From: Enterobacter oligotrophicus
GTDB lineage: Bacteria; Pseudomonadota; Gammaproteobacteria; Enterobacterales; Enterobacteriaceae
NCBI RefSeq assembly: GCF_009176645.1
Contig: NZ_AP019007.1
Coordinates: 4,412,586 to 4,476,585, forward strand
Length of the DNA stretch: 64,000 nucleotides
Direction of reading: 5' to 3'
Positions 1 to 8,521 of this stretch are shown here, one piece after another. Position 1 is the stretch's first letter. Each line of letters opens with the position of its first letter. The translations under genes were made by a program, and so were the position numbers. A model generated the notes under the pieces. It had not been told where the DNA came from, made no database searches, and saw only the letters and a program-made list of their open reading frames with translations.

Positions 1-738
1 CAGCAGTTACTGGAAGCGCTGGTGGCAACCGGTAAGCCAGTGATTGTCGTTATGACCGGTGGACGCCCGTACAACCTGCAGGGGCTGGAAGATAAGGTCG
101 CCGCGCTGATGATGGCCTGGGCTCCGGGGCAGGAAGGGGGCTGGGCGATTGCAGATATACTGACGGGGCGCGCAGAGCCGCAGGGCAGGCTGGTGGTGAG
201 CGTGCCGAAGAGTGCGGGCGCAATGCCCTATTATTACAACCACAAGCTGAAAAGTGGCGGTACGCCGTTTGCGTTCCATTTTGGCTCGCGGTATCCGTTT
301 GGTTTTGGTCTCGGCTGGACGCAGTTCCACTGGGGAGAGGTGCGCGTGGCTGAAAACCGTGTGCCTGTCGAAGGTGATATTGTGCTGAGCGTTGATATCA
401 CTAACACCGGCGAGCGCAGCGGTAGCGAAGTGGTGCAGGTTTACGTGCGGGATAAAGTCGCCACGCAGGTGCGGCCACTGCAGGAGTTAAAAGCGTTCCA
501 GCGCGTTACGCTTTCGCCGGGTGAAACCGCCACGCTGACCTTCACGCTGCCCGTCGAGATGTTTAATTTCACGCGCCGGGACGGGAAGCGAATCGTCGAA
601 CCTGGGGAATTTGAGCTGCAGGTTGGCGCATCGTCAGCGGATATTCGCAAGGTGGTGACGGTGAATGTGCGTGGGGAGACGCGGGTGCTGCCTGAAGAGT
701 GGCGGATGTTGAGTACCTGTCGTATCAGCCGCGCGTAA
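1..738 (+). CDS. beta-glucosidase, glycoside hydrolase family 3 (C-terminal part)
   Basis: The frame is open from the first base, so the 5' end lies outside the window. The visible 245 residues are the end of a GH3 enzyme, which removes terminal beta-D-glucosyl residues from oligosaccharides or glucosides. Near the start is the end of the alpha/beta sandwich domain (KPVIVVMTGGRPYNL, then WAPGQEGGWAIADILTGRAE). From about residue 110 comes a fibronectin-III-like domain with VDITNTGERSGSEVVQVYV and the LKAFQRVTLSPGETATL stretch typical of GH3 C-termini. No signal peptide can be judged. Substrate is unknown; BglX-type and cytoplasmic forms cannot be separated without the N-terminus. Confidence 0.85.
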   Translation, partial: QQLLEALVATGKPVIVVMTGGRPYNLQGLEDKVAALMMAWAPGQEGGWAIADILTGRAEPQGRLVVSVPKSAGAMPYYYNHKLKSGGTPFAFHFGSRYPFGFGLGWTQFHWGEVRVAENRVPVEGDIVLSVDITNTGERSGSEVVQVYVRDKVATQVRPLQELKAFQRVTLSPGETATLTFTLPVEMFNFTRRDGKRIVEPGEFELQVGASSADIRKVVTVNVRGETRVLPEEWRMLSTCRISRA

Positions 739-745
739 TCAGCTT

Positions 746-851
746 AAAAAAAAGCCCATCGTGGGAGATGGGCAAAGACTACACACAGCAATTCGTTGTT
801 TCACTCAGGGGATTTCCATGCTTATAAATCAAGGTGTTGATTTATAACCGT
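746..851 (-). ncRNA. rprA: RprA small regulatory RNA
   Basis: On the minus strand the 106 bases begin ACGGTTATAAATCAACA, pass through a GGAAATCCCCTGAGTGAAAC segment, and end in a GCCCATC/GATGGGC hairpin followed by a run of eight T. This matches remembered E. coli RprA almost throughout, including its length and place next to ydiK. RprA is an Hfq-dependent sRNA that opens the rpoS leader and acts on csgD and other mRNAs. It is made from its own promoter and uses the hairpin as a Rho-independent terminator. Confidence 0.93.
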
Positions 852-857
852 GTCCTA

Positions 858-900
858 ATAGTAGGCATGCTAACTTTTTGCGTCGATCAGATTCGTCTCA
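858..900 (-). promoter_or_regulatory. rprA promoter with RcsB-type box
   Basis: Upstream of the RprA start the minus strand has a TACTAT -10 hexamer (858-863), seven bases before base 851. Further out is GAGACGAATCTGA (888-900), which resembles the RcsB site before E. coli rprA. That rprA is activated by the Rcs phosphorelay is known for E. coli; the site here is assigned by similarity. Confidence 0.6.
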
Positions 901-1025
901 ATAGTTAAAGAGACGTAAAGATTTCGTAGAGTGAATGGCAGTCTTACGGGCGAAATGGCGGGTCTGACCAGTGTGCAGGGAATAAATAGTTTAGCGGTGT
1001 TTAAGTATTACTGAAGGAAATCAAA

Positions 1026-1050
1026 GCCGGGTAGCGTAACGCTACCCGGC
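1026..1050. repeat. REP-like palindrome
   Basis: An 11-bp perfect inverted repeat, GCCGGGTAGCG / CGCTACCCGGC, with a 3-base loop, lies just past the ydiK stop codon. It lacks a T-run, so it is more like a REP element (as at 14077 and 61110) than a Rho-independent terminator, although it may protect the ydiK 3' end. Confidence 0.6.
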
Positions 1051-1057
1051 AACGCTG

Positions 1058-2173
1058 TTACTGCTTGTTCTTGTCTTCCAGCTCTTCAAGCTCGCTGAGG
1101 ATCACGTCCGGATCGGTTCCCGGTGGTGGGACTTCATGCACCCAGGCAGAGAACAGACGCCAGGTCACGGCGAGCAGCACCGGACCAATAAACAGACCGA
1201 TCATCCCAAAAGCGATTAAGCCGCCAATCACGCCTGAGAGGATCAGGATCAGCGGCAAATCAGCCCCCATGCGGATCAGTATCGGACGAATCACGTTATC
1301 CATGGTGCCGACAACGCAGCTCCAGACCAGCAGGACGGTCCCCCAGGTGGTATCGCCTGTCCAGTAGAGCCAGATAATGCCCGGCACCAGAACCAGCAAT
1401 GGCCCCAGTTGCGCAAGACAGGTCATCAGCATCACGACGGTAAAGACGGTTGCGTAAGGCACGCCTGAAATGGCGAGACCGATACCGCCCAGCACCGCCT
1501 GTACCAGTGCCGTCACCACGACGCCAAGGGCCACCGCGCGCACGGCCTGTGCAGCCAGCAGGACGGCGGCATCGCCACGTTTACCCGCCAGACGTGTTGC
1601 AAAATGACGAATACCCAGCGCAACTTGCTCTCCACGCCAGTACAGCAGGGCGCTGAAGACCAGCATCAGCGTACAGTGCATCATAAAGCGACCAATATGC
1701 GCCGCCTGTCCCACAAACCATGTGGTGGTGGTGCCGATATAGGGGCGCACTTTTGCCATCAGGGCGCTGCCACCCATCTCCAGCAGGTTGTGCCAGCCGC
1801 TGTAGAGTTTTGCCCCGACGACGGGAATGCTGTTAAGCCAGGCGAGATCCGGCAGAGTCAGGTCGCCACTGGTAACAGCACGAATAATCGGGCCGCTGGA
1901 ATCAACCAGGCTGTTCACCAGCAGCGCAATCGGAATAATGAACAGCAGGAAGAGCAGCAGTGTCATTACCAGCACCGCTAACCCGCGACGACCAAACAGT
2001 AACGTCTGCAGACGCAGCAGCAAGGGCCAGGTGGCGACGACAACGGTCGCGGCCCAGGCAAAGCCGAGCACGAAGGGGCGAACAATCCACAGACACGCAA
2101 TAATCATGATGGCTAAAAACAGCACCGACAGCAAAATTTGCGCAACATCCCTGGGCTGACGAAGATTGACCAT
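1058..2173 (-). CDS. ydiK: AI-2E family transporter YdiK
   Basis: 371 residues, close to the 370 of E. coli YdiK and alike along its length. It is an inner-membrane protein of the AI-2E exporter (PerM/TqsA) family, with clusters of hydrophobic segments near residues 10-90, 150-175, 205-270 and 300-345. The C-terminus is charged (LEELEDKNKQ). The transported substrate is not established. It is divergent from ydiJ across about 200 bp that contain a PurR-type site. Confidence 0.92.
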   Translation of the reverse strand: MVNLRQPRDVAQILLSVLFLAIMIIACLWIVRPFVLGFAWAATVVVATWPLLLRLQTLLFGRRGLAVLVMTLLLFLLFIIPIALLVNSLVDSSGPIIRAVTSGDLTLPDLAWLNSIPVVGAKLYSGWHNLLEMGGSALMAKVRPYIGTTTTWFVGQAAHIGRFMMHCTLMLVFSALLYWRGEQVALGIRHFATRLAGKRGDAAVLLAAQAVRAVALGVVVTALVQAVLGGIGLAISGVPYATVFTVVMLMTCLAQLGPLLVLVPGIIWLYWTGDTTWGTVLLVWSCVVGTMDNVIRPILIRMGADLPLILILSGVIGGLIAFGMIGLFIGPVLLAVTWRLFSAWVHEVPPPGTDPDVILSELEELEDKNKQ

Positions 2174-2331
2174 AAATGAAACTTTCCTTTAATGAACGTC
2201 AGCATGGCTGACGGAAACGTAAACCGCGTCTTACTAATCATTAGTGATTTCAGCGATTTTTGACAGGCGGATTCTGCCTGTAATTCTGCTGAGCGTATAA
2301 GAAAAAAATGTGATAAAACTTTCCAGACACA

Positions 2332-2347
2332 ACGCAAACGATTTCAC
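2332..2347. promoter_or_regulatory. candidate PurR operator between ydiK and ydiJ
   Basis: ACGCAAACGATTTCAC matches the PurR consensus (ACGCAAACGNTTNCNT) at all fixed positions except the last. It lies 23 bases before the ydiJ start in the divergent ydiK/ydiJ gap, so it could act on either gene. PurR itself is encoded at 56125-57150. Confidence 0.6.
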
Positions 2348-2370
2348 ACCTCTAATTAGGGTCGACCGTA

Positions 2371-5300
2371 ATGATCCCACAGATTTCTCAGGCACCTGGC
2401 GTCGTTCAGCTGGTGCTTAATTTTTTGCAGTCACTGGAGCAACAGGGTTTTACAGGTGATACCGCCACGGATTACGCCGACAGGCTGACGATGGCGACCG
2501 ATAACAGTATTTACCAGCTTCTTCCCGATGCAGTCGTTTTTCCACGCTCAACCGCAGATGTGGCGCTGATTGCCCGTCTGGCGTCGCAGGAGCGGTTCAC
2601 CTCTCTGGTATTTACCCCACGCGGTGGCGGTACGGGCACCAACGGACAGGCGCTGAACCAGGGCATTATTATTGATATGTCGCGCTATATGAACCGCATC
2701 ATAGAGATCAACCCTGAAGAGGGGTGGGTACGCGTGGAAGCGGGCGTAATCAAAGATCAGCTCAATCAATTTTTGAAACCCTACGGCTACTTCTTTGCAC
2801 CGGAACTTTCCACCAGCAACCGCGCCACGATTGGCGGGATGATTAATACCGATGCGTCCGGACAAGGTTCCCTGGTCTATGGGAAAACCTCCGATCACGT
2901 GATGGGGGTTCGTGCGGTCCTGCTGGGGGGCGATATCCTTGATACCCAGCCGATGCCGGTCGAACTGGCCGAAACGCTCGGTAAAGAGAACACCACAATC
3001 GGGCGAATTTATCGCACCGTGCTGGAACGCTGTCGCGACAACCGCCAGCTTATCCTCGATAAATTCCCGAAACTGAACCGTTTCCTGACGGGCTATGATC
3101 TGCGCCACGTCTTTAATGATGATCTGAGCCAGTTCGATTTAACCCGCGTGCTGACCGGCTCGGAAGGCACGCTGGCGTTTATCACCGAAGCGCGTCTGGA
3201 TATCACCCGGCTGCCGAAGGTGCGCCGCCTGGTGAACGTTAAATATAACTCCTTCGATTCTGCACTGCGCAATGCGCCGTTTATGGTGGAGGCACGGGCG
3301 CTGTCGGTGGAAACCGTCGATTCGAAAGTGCTTAACCTGGCCCGCGAAGATATCGTCTGGCATTCCGTCAGCGAGCTGATTACCGATGTGCCAGATAAAG
3401 AGATGCTCGGTCTGAACATTGTGGAATTTGCGGGTGATGACGCCGAACTGATTGAAAGCCAGGTGAGTACGCTCTGCCAGCGTCTGGACGACCTTATTGC
3501 TGCGGGGGAAGGTGGCGTCATTGGCTGGCAGCTGTGCAACGATCTTTCCGGTATTGAGCGTATCTACGCGATGCGCAAAAAGGCGGTGGGGCTGCTCGGC
3601 AACGCCAAAGGTGCCGCCAAGCCGATCCCGTTTGCTGAAGATACCTGCGTGCCGCCTGAACATCTGGCGGATTACATTGTGGAGTTCCGCGCGCTGCTGG
3701 ACAGCCACGGCCTGAGCTACGGTATGTTCGGGCACGTTGATGCGGGTGTGCTGCACGTGCGCCCGGCGCTGGATATGTGCGATCCGCAGCAGGAGATCCT
3801 GATGAAGGCGATCTCGGATGACGTAGTGGCCTTAACCGCAAAATATGGTGGTCTGCTGTGGGGCGAGCACGGCAAAGGGTTCCGCGCCGAATACAGCCCG
3901 GCATTCTTCGGTGAGCTACTGTTTGGTGAGCTGCGCAAAGTCAAAGCGGCATTCGATCCGGATAACCGTCTTAACCCTGGTAAAATTTGCCCGCCTGAAG
4001 GGGTTGATGCGCCAATGCTGCGCGTCGATGCCACCAAACGTGGTACTTACGATCGTCAGATCCCGATTGCGGTCCGTACATCCTGGCGCGGCGCGATGGA
4101 ATGTAACGGCAACGGGTTGTGCTTTAACTTCGATGTGAAAAGCCCGATGTGTCCGTCGATGAAGATCACCAGCAATCGCATTCACTCCCCCAAAGGACGT
4201 GCAACGCTGGTGCGCGAATGGCTGCGTCTGCTGGCCGACCGTGGCGTCGATCCACTGAAACTTGAGCAGGAACTGCCGGAAAAACGGGCCAGTTTGCGCT
4301 CGCTTATCGAACGTACCCGGAACAGCTGGCATGCGAATAAGGGCGAATACGATTTCTCGCATGAAGTAAAAGAGGCAATGTCCGGCTGTCTGGCCTGCAA
4401 GGCCTGTTCAACCCAGTGCCCGATTAAGATAGACGTGCCGGAGTTCCGTTCGCGCTTCCTGCAGCTCTACCACACGCGCTATCTGCGCCCGATGCGCGAC
4501 CACCTGGTGGCGACGGTGGAAAGCTATGCGCCACTCATGGCGCGCGCGCCAAAGACCTTTAACTTCTTTATCAATCAACCGCTGGTGCGCAAACTTTCCG
4601 AAAAACATATCGGGATGGTGGATTTGCCGTTGCTGTCTGCGCCATCGCTGCAGCGACAACTGGTGGGGCACCGCTCTGCGAACATGACGCTGGAGCAGCT
4701 TGAGGCGCTAAGCCCTGAGCAAAAAGCGAATGTGGTGCTGGTGGTTCAGGACCCGTTCACCAGCTACTACGACGCGCAGGTGGTGGCGGATTTTGTGCGA
4801 CTGGCGGAGAAAATTGGCTGGCAGCCGGTGGTATTGCCCTTCTCACCGAACGGCAAGGCGCAGCACATTAAAGGTTTCCTGAGCCGCTTTGCGAAAACCG
4901 CGCAGAAAACGTCGGACTTCCTGAACCGCGTGGCGCAGCTCGGGATGCCGATGGTCGGTGTTGATCCGGCACTGGTGCTTTGCTATCGCGATGAGTACAA
5001 GCAGACACTCGGTGACAAACGCGGCGATTTCCACGTTATGCTGGTGCATGAGTGGCTGCCTGCCGCCCTGGAGCAGACGGACAACAGAGAGGTCAGCGGC
5101 GAACCGTGGTATCTGTTTGGCCACTGCACTGAAGTCACCGCGCTGCCAGGCGCACCGGCACAGTGGGCCTCTATTTTTGCCCGTTTTGGCGCGAAACTGG
5201 AAAGCGTCAGCGTCGGCTGCTGCGGGATGGCGGGGACATACGGGCATGAAGTTAAAAATCATGCTAATTCATTGGGTATCTACGAGTTGTCGTGGCACCA

Positions 5301-5427
5301 GGCGATGCAGCGCTTACCGAGAAACCGCTGTCTGGCGACGGGCTACTCCTGCCGCAGCCAGGTGAAACGCGTTGAGGGTAACGGTGTCCGCCATCCATTA
5401 CAGGCTTTACTGGAGATTATAGGATGA
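2371..5427 (+). CDS. ydiJ: FAD-linked/Fe-S oxidoreductase YdiJ (D-2-hydroxyglutarate dehydrogenase type)
   Basis: 1018 residues, the same length as E. coli YdiJ. The N-terminal half is a PCMH-type FAD domain (PRGGGTGTNGQALNQG near residue 87) followed by an FAD-linked oxidase C-terminal domain ending near LNPGKICPP. A ferredoxin-like 4Fe-4S part follows (CLACKACSTQCP, about residues 672-683), then a CCG-type cysteine domain (SVGCCGMAGTYG near 949). This layout fits a fused 2-hydroxyacid dehydrogenase. The specific D-2-hydroxyglutarate assignment is recalled for E. coli YdiJ and not visible in the sequence. The start ATG has weak upstream pairing. The stop codon overlaps menI by 4 bases. Confidence 0.93.
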   Translation: MIPQISQAPGVVQLVLNFLQSLEQQGFTGDTATDYADRLTMATDNSIYQLLPDAVVFPRSTADVALIARLASQERFTSLVFTPRGGGTGTNGQALNQGIIIDMSRYMNRIIEINPEEGWVRVEAGVIKDQLNQFLKPYGYFFAPELSTSNRATIGGMINTDASGQGSLVYGKTSDHVMGVRAVLLGGDILDTQPMPVELAETLGKENTTIGRIYRTVLERCRDNRQLILDKFPKLNRFLTGYDLRHVFNDDLSQFDLTRVLTGSEGTLAFITEARLDITRLPKVRRLVNVKYNSFDSALRNAPFMVEARALSVETVDSKVLNLAREDIVWHSVSELITDVPDKEMLGLNIVEFAGDDAELIESQVSTLCQRLDDLIAAGEGGVIGWQLCNDLSGIERIYAMRKKAVGLLGNAKGAAKPIPFAEDTCVPPEHLADYIVEFRALLDSHGLSYGMFGHVDAGVLHVRPALDMCDPQQEILMKAISDDVVALTAKYGGLLWGEHGKGFRAEYSPAFFGELLFGELRKVKAAFDPDNRLNPGKICPPEGVDAPMLRVDATKRGTYDRQIPIAVRTSWRGAMECNGNGLCFNFDVKSPMCPSMKITSNRIHSPKGRATLVREWLRLLADRGVDPLKLEQELPEKRASLRSLIERTRNSWHANKGEYDFSHEVKEAMSGCLACKACSTQCPIKIDVPEFRSRFLQLYHTRYLRPMRDHLVATVESYAPLMARAPKTFNFFINQPLVRKLSEKHIGMVDLPLLSAPSLQRQLVGHRSANMTLEQLEALSPEQKANVVLVVQDPFTSYYDAQVVADFVRLAEKIGWQPVVLPFSPNGKAQHIKGFLSRFAKTAQKTSDFLNRVAQLGMPMVGVDPALVLCYRDEYKQTLGDKRGDFHVMLVHEWLPAALEQTDNREVSGEPWYLFGHCTEVTALPGAPAQWASIFARFGAKLESVSVGCCGMAGTYGHEVKNHANSLGIYELSWHQAMQRLPRNRCLATGYSCRSQVKRVEGNGVRHPLQALLEIIG

Positions 5428-5834
5428 TCTGGAAACGTGCAGTGACGCTACAGGCGCTGAATGCCATGGGCGAGGGGAATATGGTGGGTTTGCTGGATAT
5501 TCAGTTTACCCGTATTGGTGAGAACGAACTGGAGGCGACGATGCCGGTCGATAACCGTACTCACCAGCCGTTTGGCTTGTTGCACGGCGGTGCGTCCGTT
5601 GTGCTGGCTGAAACGCTGGGCTCGGTGGCGGGTTATCTGTGTACGGAAGGGGAGCAGAAAGTCGTCGGGCTGGAGGTTAACGCCAACCACATTCGCTCGG
5701 TGCGCAGTGGCCGCGTGCGCGGTATTTGTCGCGCGCTTCATGCCGGGAGCCGTCATCAGGTGTGGCAGATTGATATTCTGGATGAACAGGAACGCCTGTG
5801 TTGTTCGTCCCGTCTGACGACGGCGGTTGTGTAA
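5424..5834 (+). CDS. menI: 1,4-dihydroxy-2-naphthoyl-CoA hydrolase
   Basis: 136 residues of hot-dog thioesterase fold. The active-site helix is HGGASVVLAETLGSVAGYL, with the catalytic Glu in LAETLGS. This is the MenI (YdiI) enzyme, which releases CoA from DHNA-CoA in menaquinone and demethylmenaquinone synthesis. It starts inside the end of ydiJ (ATGA overlap), so the two are probably translationally coupled, as in E. coli. Confidence 0.93.
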   Translation: MIWKRAVTLQALNAMGEGNMVGLLDIQFTRIGENELEATMPVDNRTHQPFGLLHGGASVVLAETLGSVAGYLCTEGEQKVVGLEVNANHIRSVRSGRVRGICRALHAGSRHQVWQIDILDEQERLCCSSRLTTAVV

Positions 5835-5880
5835 AGTTTCCGGATGCCTTGCCTTTGGTCAAAAACTAACCAGCGCATTG

Positions 5881-5889
5881 TGGTATACT
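5881..5889 (+). promoter_or_regulatory. extended -10 promoter element before ydiH
   Basis: TGGTATACT is an extended -10 (TGN plus TATACT), 31 bases before the ydiH start. No good -35 sits at the usual distance, as is common for extended -10 promoters. Confidence 0.5.
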
Positions 5890-5919
5890 GGTCAGGTTTT
5901 GAACATAAGCGAGGACATC

Positions 5920-6114
5920 ATGGATACTGAAATAACCCCAACCCAACTGGCAATCGAATATTTACGTCGCGATAAGAGCAACCTGTCTCCGGCGCAGTAC
6001 CTGAAAAAACTGAAACAGCTTGAGCTGGAGTTTGCTGATTTGCTGGCGCTCTCTTCAAATGAACTGAAAGAAGAGATCTACTTTGCCTGGCGGTTGGGCG
6101 TTCACGTCCATTAA
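5920..6114 (+). CDS. ydiH: small conserved protein YdiH
   Basis: 64 residues starting MDTEITPTQLAIEYLRRD, with the strongly conserved tail ELKEEIYFAWRLGVHVH. It matches E. coli YdiH (62 residues), whose function is unknown. The start at 5920 has GAGG just upstream and agrees with E. coli; a longer open frame to 5827 would run back into menI and is not supported. There is no signal peptide or membrane segment. It is the last backbone gene before the accessory region. Confidence 0.88.
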   Translation: MDTEITPTQLAIEYLRRDKSNLSPAQYLKKLKQLELEFADLLALSSNELKEEIYFAWRLGVHVH

Positions 6115-6123
6115 GCGCTAAAG

Positions 6124-6149
6124 AAAAGGCCGCGGTTGCGGCCTTTTTT
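6124..6149 (+). terminator. Rho-independent terminator after ydiH
   Basis: GGCCGC-GGTT-GCGGCC stem followed by TTTTTT, with AAAA on the 5' side, so it may also help end the convergent regulator gene at 6161. Confidence 0.88.
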
Positions 6150-6160
6150 GTCTCTGAAAT

Positions 6161-6790
6161 TCAATATTTAGCAGGAAGTTTGTTGATTTTAATAAGCCTG
6201 CCTTCATCCATTTCGATAAACCCGCCGGTTTTTAAATCCGCCAGAATTCGCATTACACCGCTACGGGAAAGTTGCGTTTTCTCTCTGATATACCTTTCCG
6301 CCGTTACGCTGCAACGGTAGCTCTCATCTTCATCCATTAGCTTGATTAACTGTTGGCGAATCATCTCATACGCGGTCGGCGCACCCTGAGGCATTACGTT
6401 GTTATAAAGGCGGCCATAGACAAACATCAGTTGCTTAGAGATAAGCCCCCATAACCCTTTTTCTTTGATGATTTCATTTGCCCGTTCGGTAGTGAGCACG
6501 CCGATCAGACAAGGGCTGACGGTTTTAAGATAGTCATTGAAGTAGGTGCCGGTAAGGTTAGCCAGGCCAAAAAGCGCGGGACTGCGCGCCGTTGAAAGCA
6601 TCATGTTGTCGCTTCTTCGGTATACTGCAATCGTGCCTTCCGTAATTAAATAACACATTGCCTGGCCGTTTACCTGAAGGTCAAGTTGCTCACCGCGGCC
6701 TGTTCTGCGGGGAGTGCAGTATGGCCAGAAATGAGAAATAAGTTCCTGTGCATAAGGAGAACCGCGAAATGGCTGGTCTGAAGCGGACAT
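6161..6790 (-). CDS. IprA/YaiV-like winged-helix regulator (copy 1)
   Basis: 209 residues with Crp/Fnr-like layout. A cyclic-nucleotide-type beta roll (GRGEQLDLQVNGQAMCYLITEGTIAVYRR, about 31-60) is followed by a winged helix (SRSGVMRILADLKTGGFIEMDEG, about 175-200). The C-terminus KINKLPAKY matches the INRLPSEY ending of E. coli IprA (YaiV), a regulator linked to peroxide resistance. The ligand-binding residues of true CRP are not evident. It lies in tandem, same strand, with a related gene at 6868, and both are divergent from the fimbrial operon, so a role in fimbrial control is inferred. Confidence 0.78.
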   Translation of the reverse strand: MSASDQPFRGSPYAQELISHFWPYCTPRRTGRGEQLDLQVNGQAMCYLITEGTIAVYRRSDNMMLSTARSPALFGLANLTGTYFNDYLKTVSPCLIGVLTTERANEIIKEKGLWGLISKQLMFVYGRLYNNVMPQGAPTAYEMIRQQLIKLMDEDESYRCSVTAERYIREKTQLSRSGVMRILADLKTGGFIEMDEGRLIKINKLPAKY

Positions 6791-6809
6791 GGCTATAACC
6801 TTTGAGAAG

Positions 6810-6821
6810 AACGTATACGTT
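6810..6821. promoter_or_regulatory. palindrome upstream of the first IprA-like gene
   Basis: AACGTATACGTT is a perfect 12-bp palindrome, 20 bases before the start at 6790. It may be an operator; the binding protein is unknown. Confidence 0.35.
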
Positions 6822-6867
6822 ATAGTTTCGCTCTTATCTTCAGCTATCTCCAGATATAAATTGACGG

Positions 6868-7527
6868 TCAGTACTTCCGCGGCAGGTGGTGGATATCAAG
6901 CAATACGCCGCGTTCCATTGTGATGTATTTTCCCGTGCGCAGCTCCGCCAGTATCCTCATAATACCGCTACGAGAGAGATAGGTTCGGCTTTTAATATAA
7001 GCAGCCGCGGTGATATTTTGTCTTATTGCGTCAGGCTCTTGCATCAATTCCACAAGCTGAAAGCGAATGATGTCATAAGCAGACATCTGGGAAATTTGAG
7101 CGCAATGTTCATAAACACGGGATGCAGTATAGATAAGCAGATTTGAGAAATGTTCCCAGAGATTATGCTCTGCAATCACACGATTAAAGCATTCCAGAGG
7201 TACGCTCGCTACCTCCGAGGTTTCAACCGCCCTGACATAAAGGTGCTCTGAAGATAATTGACTGCTTACGCCAAGAATAAACGGTGAGGACTCTGAATTC
7301 AAAACAATCCCGTCACCGCGACGATGTAAAGCCACGCTGCCATGTATCAGCAAAAAACATTGACGAATTTCATTGTTGAAATAATGGATAATTTCACCTT
7401 TTGCAAGAATGAGCCGTTCAGTAAATGGAAGTACGTTATCAATTATTTTTTCAATGTGATTATAGGGCTTTAATCCAAGTACAGTAGATTGTTCATCGCC
7501 GAGTACAGGTGCGATTCGCGTGTTCAT
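6868..7527 (-). CDS. IprA/YaiV-like winged-helix regulator (copy 2)
   Basis: 219 residues, clearly related to the 6161-6790 protein. It has a beta-roll sensor (LAKGEIIHYFNNEIRQCFLLIHGSVAL) and a winged helix ending SRSGIMRILAELRTGKYITME, with the family tail IHHLPRKY. GAGG six bases before ATG supports the start. The two copies differ in most sensor residues, so they probably respond to different signals. It is divergent from the fimbrial major subunit gene across 446 bp with repeated 14-bp dyads, which makes it the closest candidate to bind there. Confidence 0.78.
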   Translation of the reverse strand: MNTRIAPVLGDEQSTVLGLKPYNHIEKIIDNVLPFTERLILAKGEIIHYFNNEIRQCFLLIHGSVALHRRGDGIVLNSESSPFILGVSSQLSSEHLYVRAVETSEVASVPLECFNRVIAEHNLWEHFSNLLIYTASRVYEHCAQISQMSAYDIIRFQLVELMQEPDAIRQNITAAAYIKSRTYLSRSGIMRILAELRTGKYITMERGVLLDIHHLPRKY

Positions 7528-7973
7528 TGGTTACCTCGCCAGCAGAGACTATCTTTCTAATCGACCCAAGAATTATCTTAAAAACCAGCAACTCATGGAA
7601 TATCAGGCGCGAGTCTAATAATAGACCTACAGAAAAGAGGGTCTTAACCGTTTGAAATAATAGGTTTTGTTACGTCAGTCTAAAAGTGGACCGTTTTTGG
7701 CGGGCTTGAGATTATCCTAAATAATAATGTTTTATTTTTGTTAAATTCGAGTCTACAGCTAGACCTCAAAACACATTGTCTGCAGGTAGGGAGTAGGATA
7801 AGTTTTATCAGGCCGACAGGAGCGCCAGAAATTTATTGTATTAGCAATACTCATTTTGTTCTGTTTCTGTCTGCATATAAATAACAATGGACAAAACGCA
7901 AGTGGTGAATGAACCATTAAATGTTTTTTGCCTGAATATCAGTAATAAATAAAGTAATACAGGATATGGCATC
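7528..7973. promoter_or_regulatory. AT-rich fimbrial control region with three GTCTA-N4-TAGAC dyads
   Basis: This gene-free gap separates the divergent regulator and fimbrial genes. Dyads are GTCTAATAATAGAC (7613-7626), GTCTAAAAGTGGAC (7678-7691, one mismatch) and GTCTACAGCTAGAC (7751-7764), spaced 65 and 73 bases apart. The outer two share flanks (CGA before, CT after). The rest is AT-rich, with a possible -10 (TATAAA, 7876-7881) and a long leader. No long terminal inverted repeats like the fimS switch were seen. Confidence 0.55.
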
Positions 7974-8504
7974 ATGAAAAAGAAAATTATCATTGCTATG
8001 CTCGCAGCAAGTTCTGCATTGACAATGACTCACGCTTTCGCAGCAGCGGGCACCGTGAATTTTAATGGAAATATTCTGGATTCTGCCTGTGATGTTGATG
8101 TGGCATCCCAGAACCAGGTAGTGGTGTTGGGGGATTATAATAAAACGGAATTTTCATCGACAGGTGCCAGAACGGCCGCGAAAAAATTCAATATTATTCT
8201 GAAAAACTGTCCGGTATCAGTAACTACTGCAAAGGTGCGCTTTGACGGTACGCCTGATGTAACCAATAGCAGTTTGCTTGCTATTGATTCCTCCATTACT
8301 GGTGCGGCAACGGGTGTGGCGATTAACCTGATGACCGCAGATAAAGCCGATCTACCTCTTCATGATAACAACGGGTTCTCCTACGTGCTCAACAGCGCGA
8401 CGGAAAATGTCCTTGATTTTTATGCCCAGTATATTTCAACAGCGTCAGCGGTGACGGCGGGTCCGGCTAACGCAGTCGCTAATTTCTCTGTTGTTTACAA
8501 CTAA
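7974..8504 (+). CDS. fimbrial major subunit (type 1 pilin family)
   Basis: 176 residues. The signal peptide MKKKIIIAMLAASSALTMTHAFA is followed by a mature pilin starting AAGTVNFNGNI. The conserved disulfide cysteines are in DSACDVDV and LKNCPVS, and the C-terminus FSVVYN is the aromatic beta strand bound by the chaperone. It is the first gene of the operon and is followed by a hairpin, so it is probably made in excess of the assembly genes, as is usual for the shaft subunit. Confidence 0.88.
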   Translation: MKKKIIIAMLAASSALTMTHAFAAAGTVNFNGNILDSACDVDVASQNQVVVLGDYNKTEFSSTGARTAAKKFNIILKNCPVSVTTAKVRFDGTPDVTNSSLLAIDSSITGAATGVAINLMTADKADLPLHDNNGFSYVLNSATENVLDFYAQYISTASAVTAGPANAVANFSVVYN

Positions 8505-8521
8505 GCCATTTGCAGCAATTA

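Noticed and set aside
1026..1050. Rho-independent terminator of ydiK
   Set aside because: Stem is strong but neither strand has a following T-run; the sequence belongs to the REP type.
7528..7973. Invertible promoter (fimS-like phase switch)
   Set aside because: No flanking inverted repeats of useful length and no fimB/fimE recombinase gene in the window; the repeated dyads are short operators.
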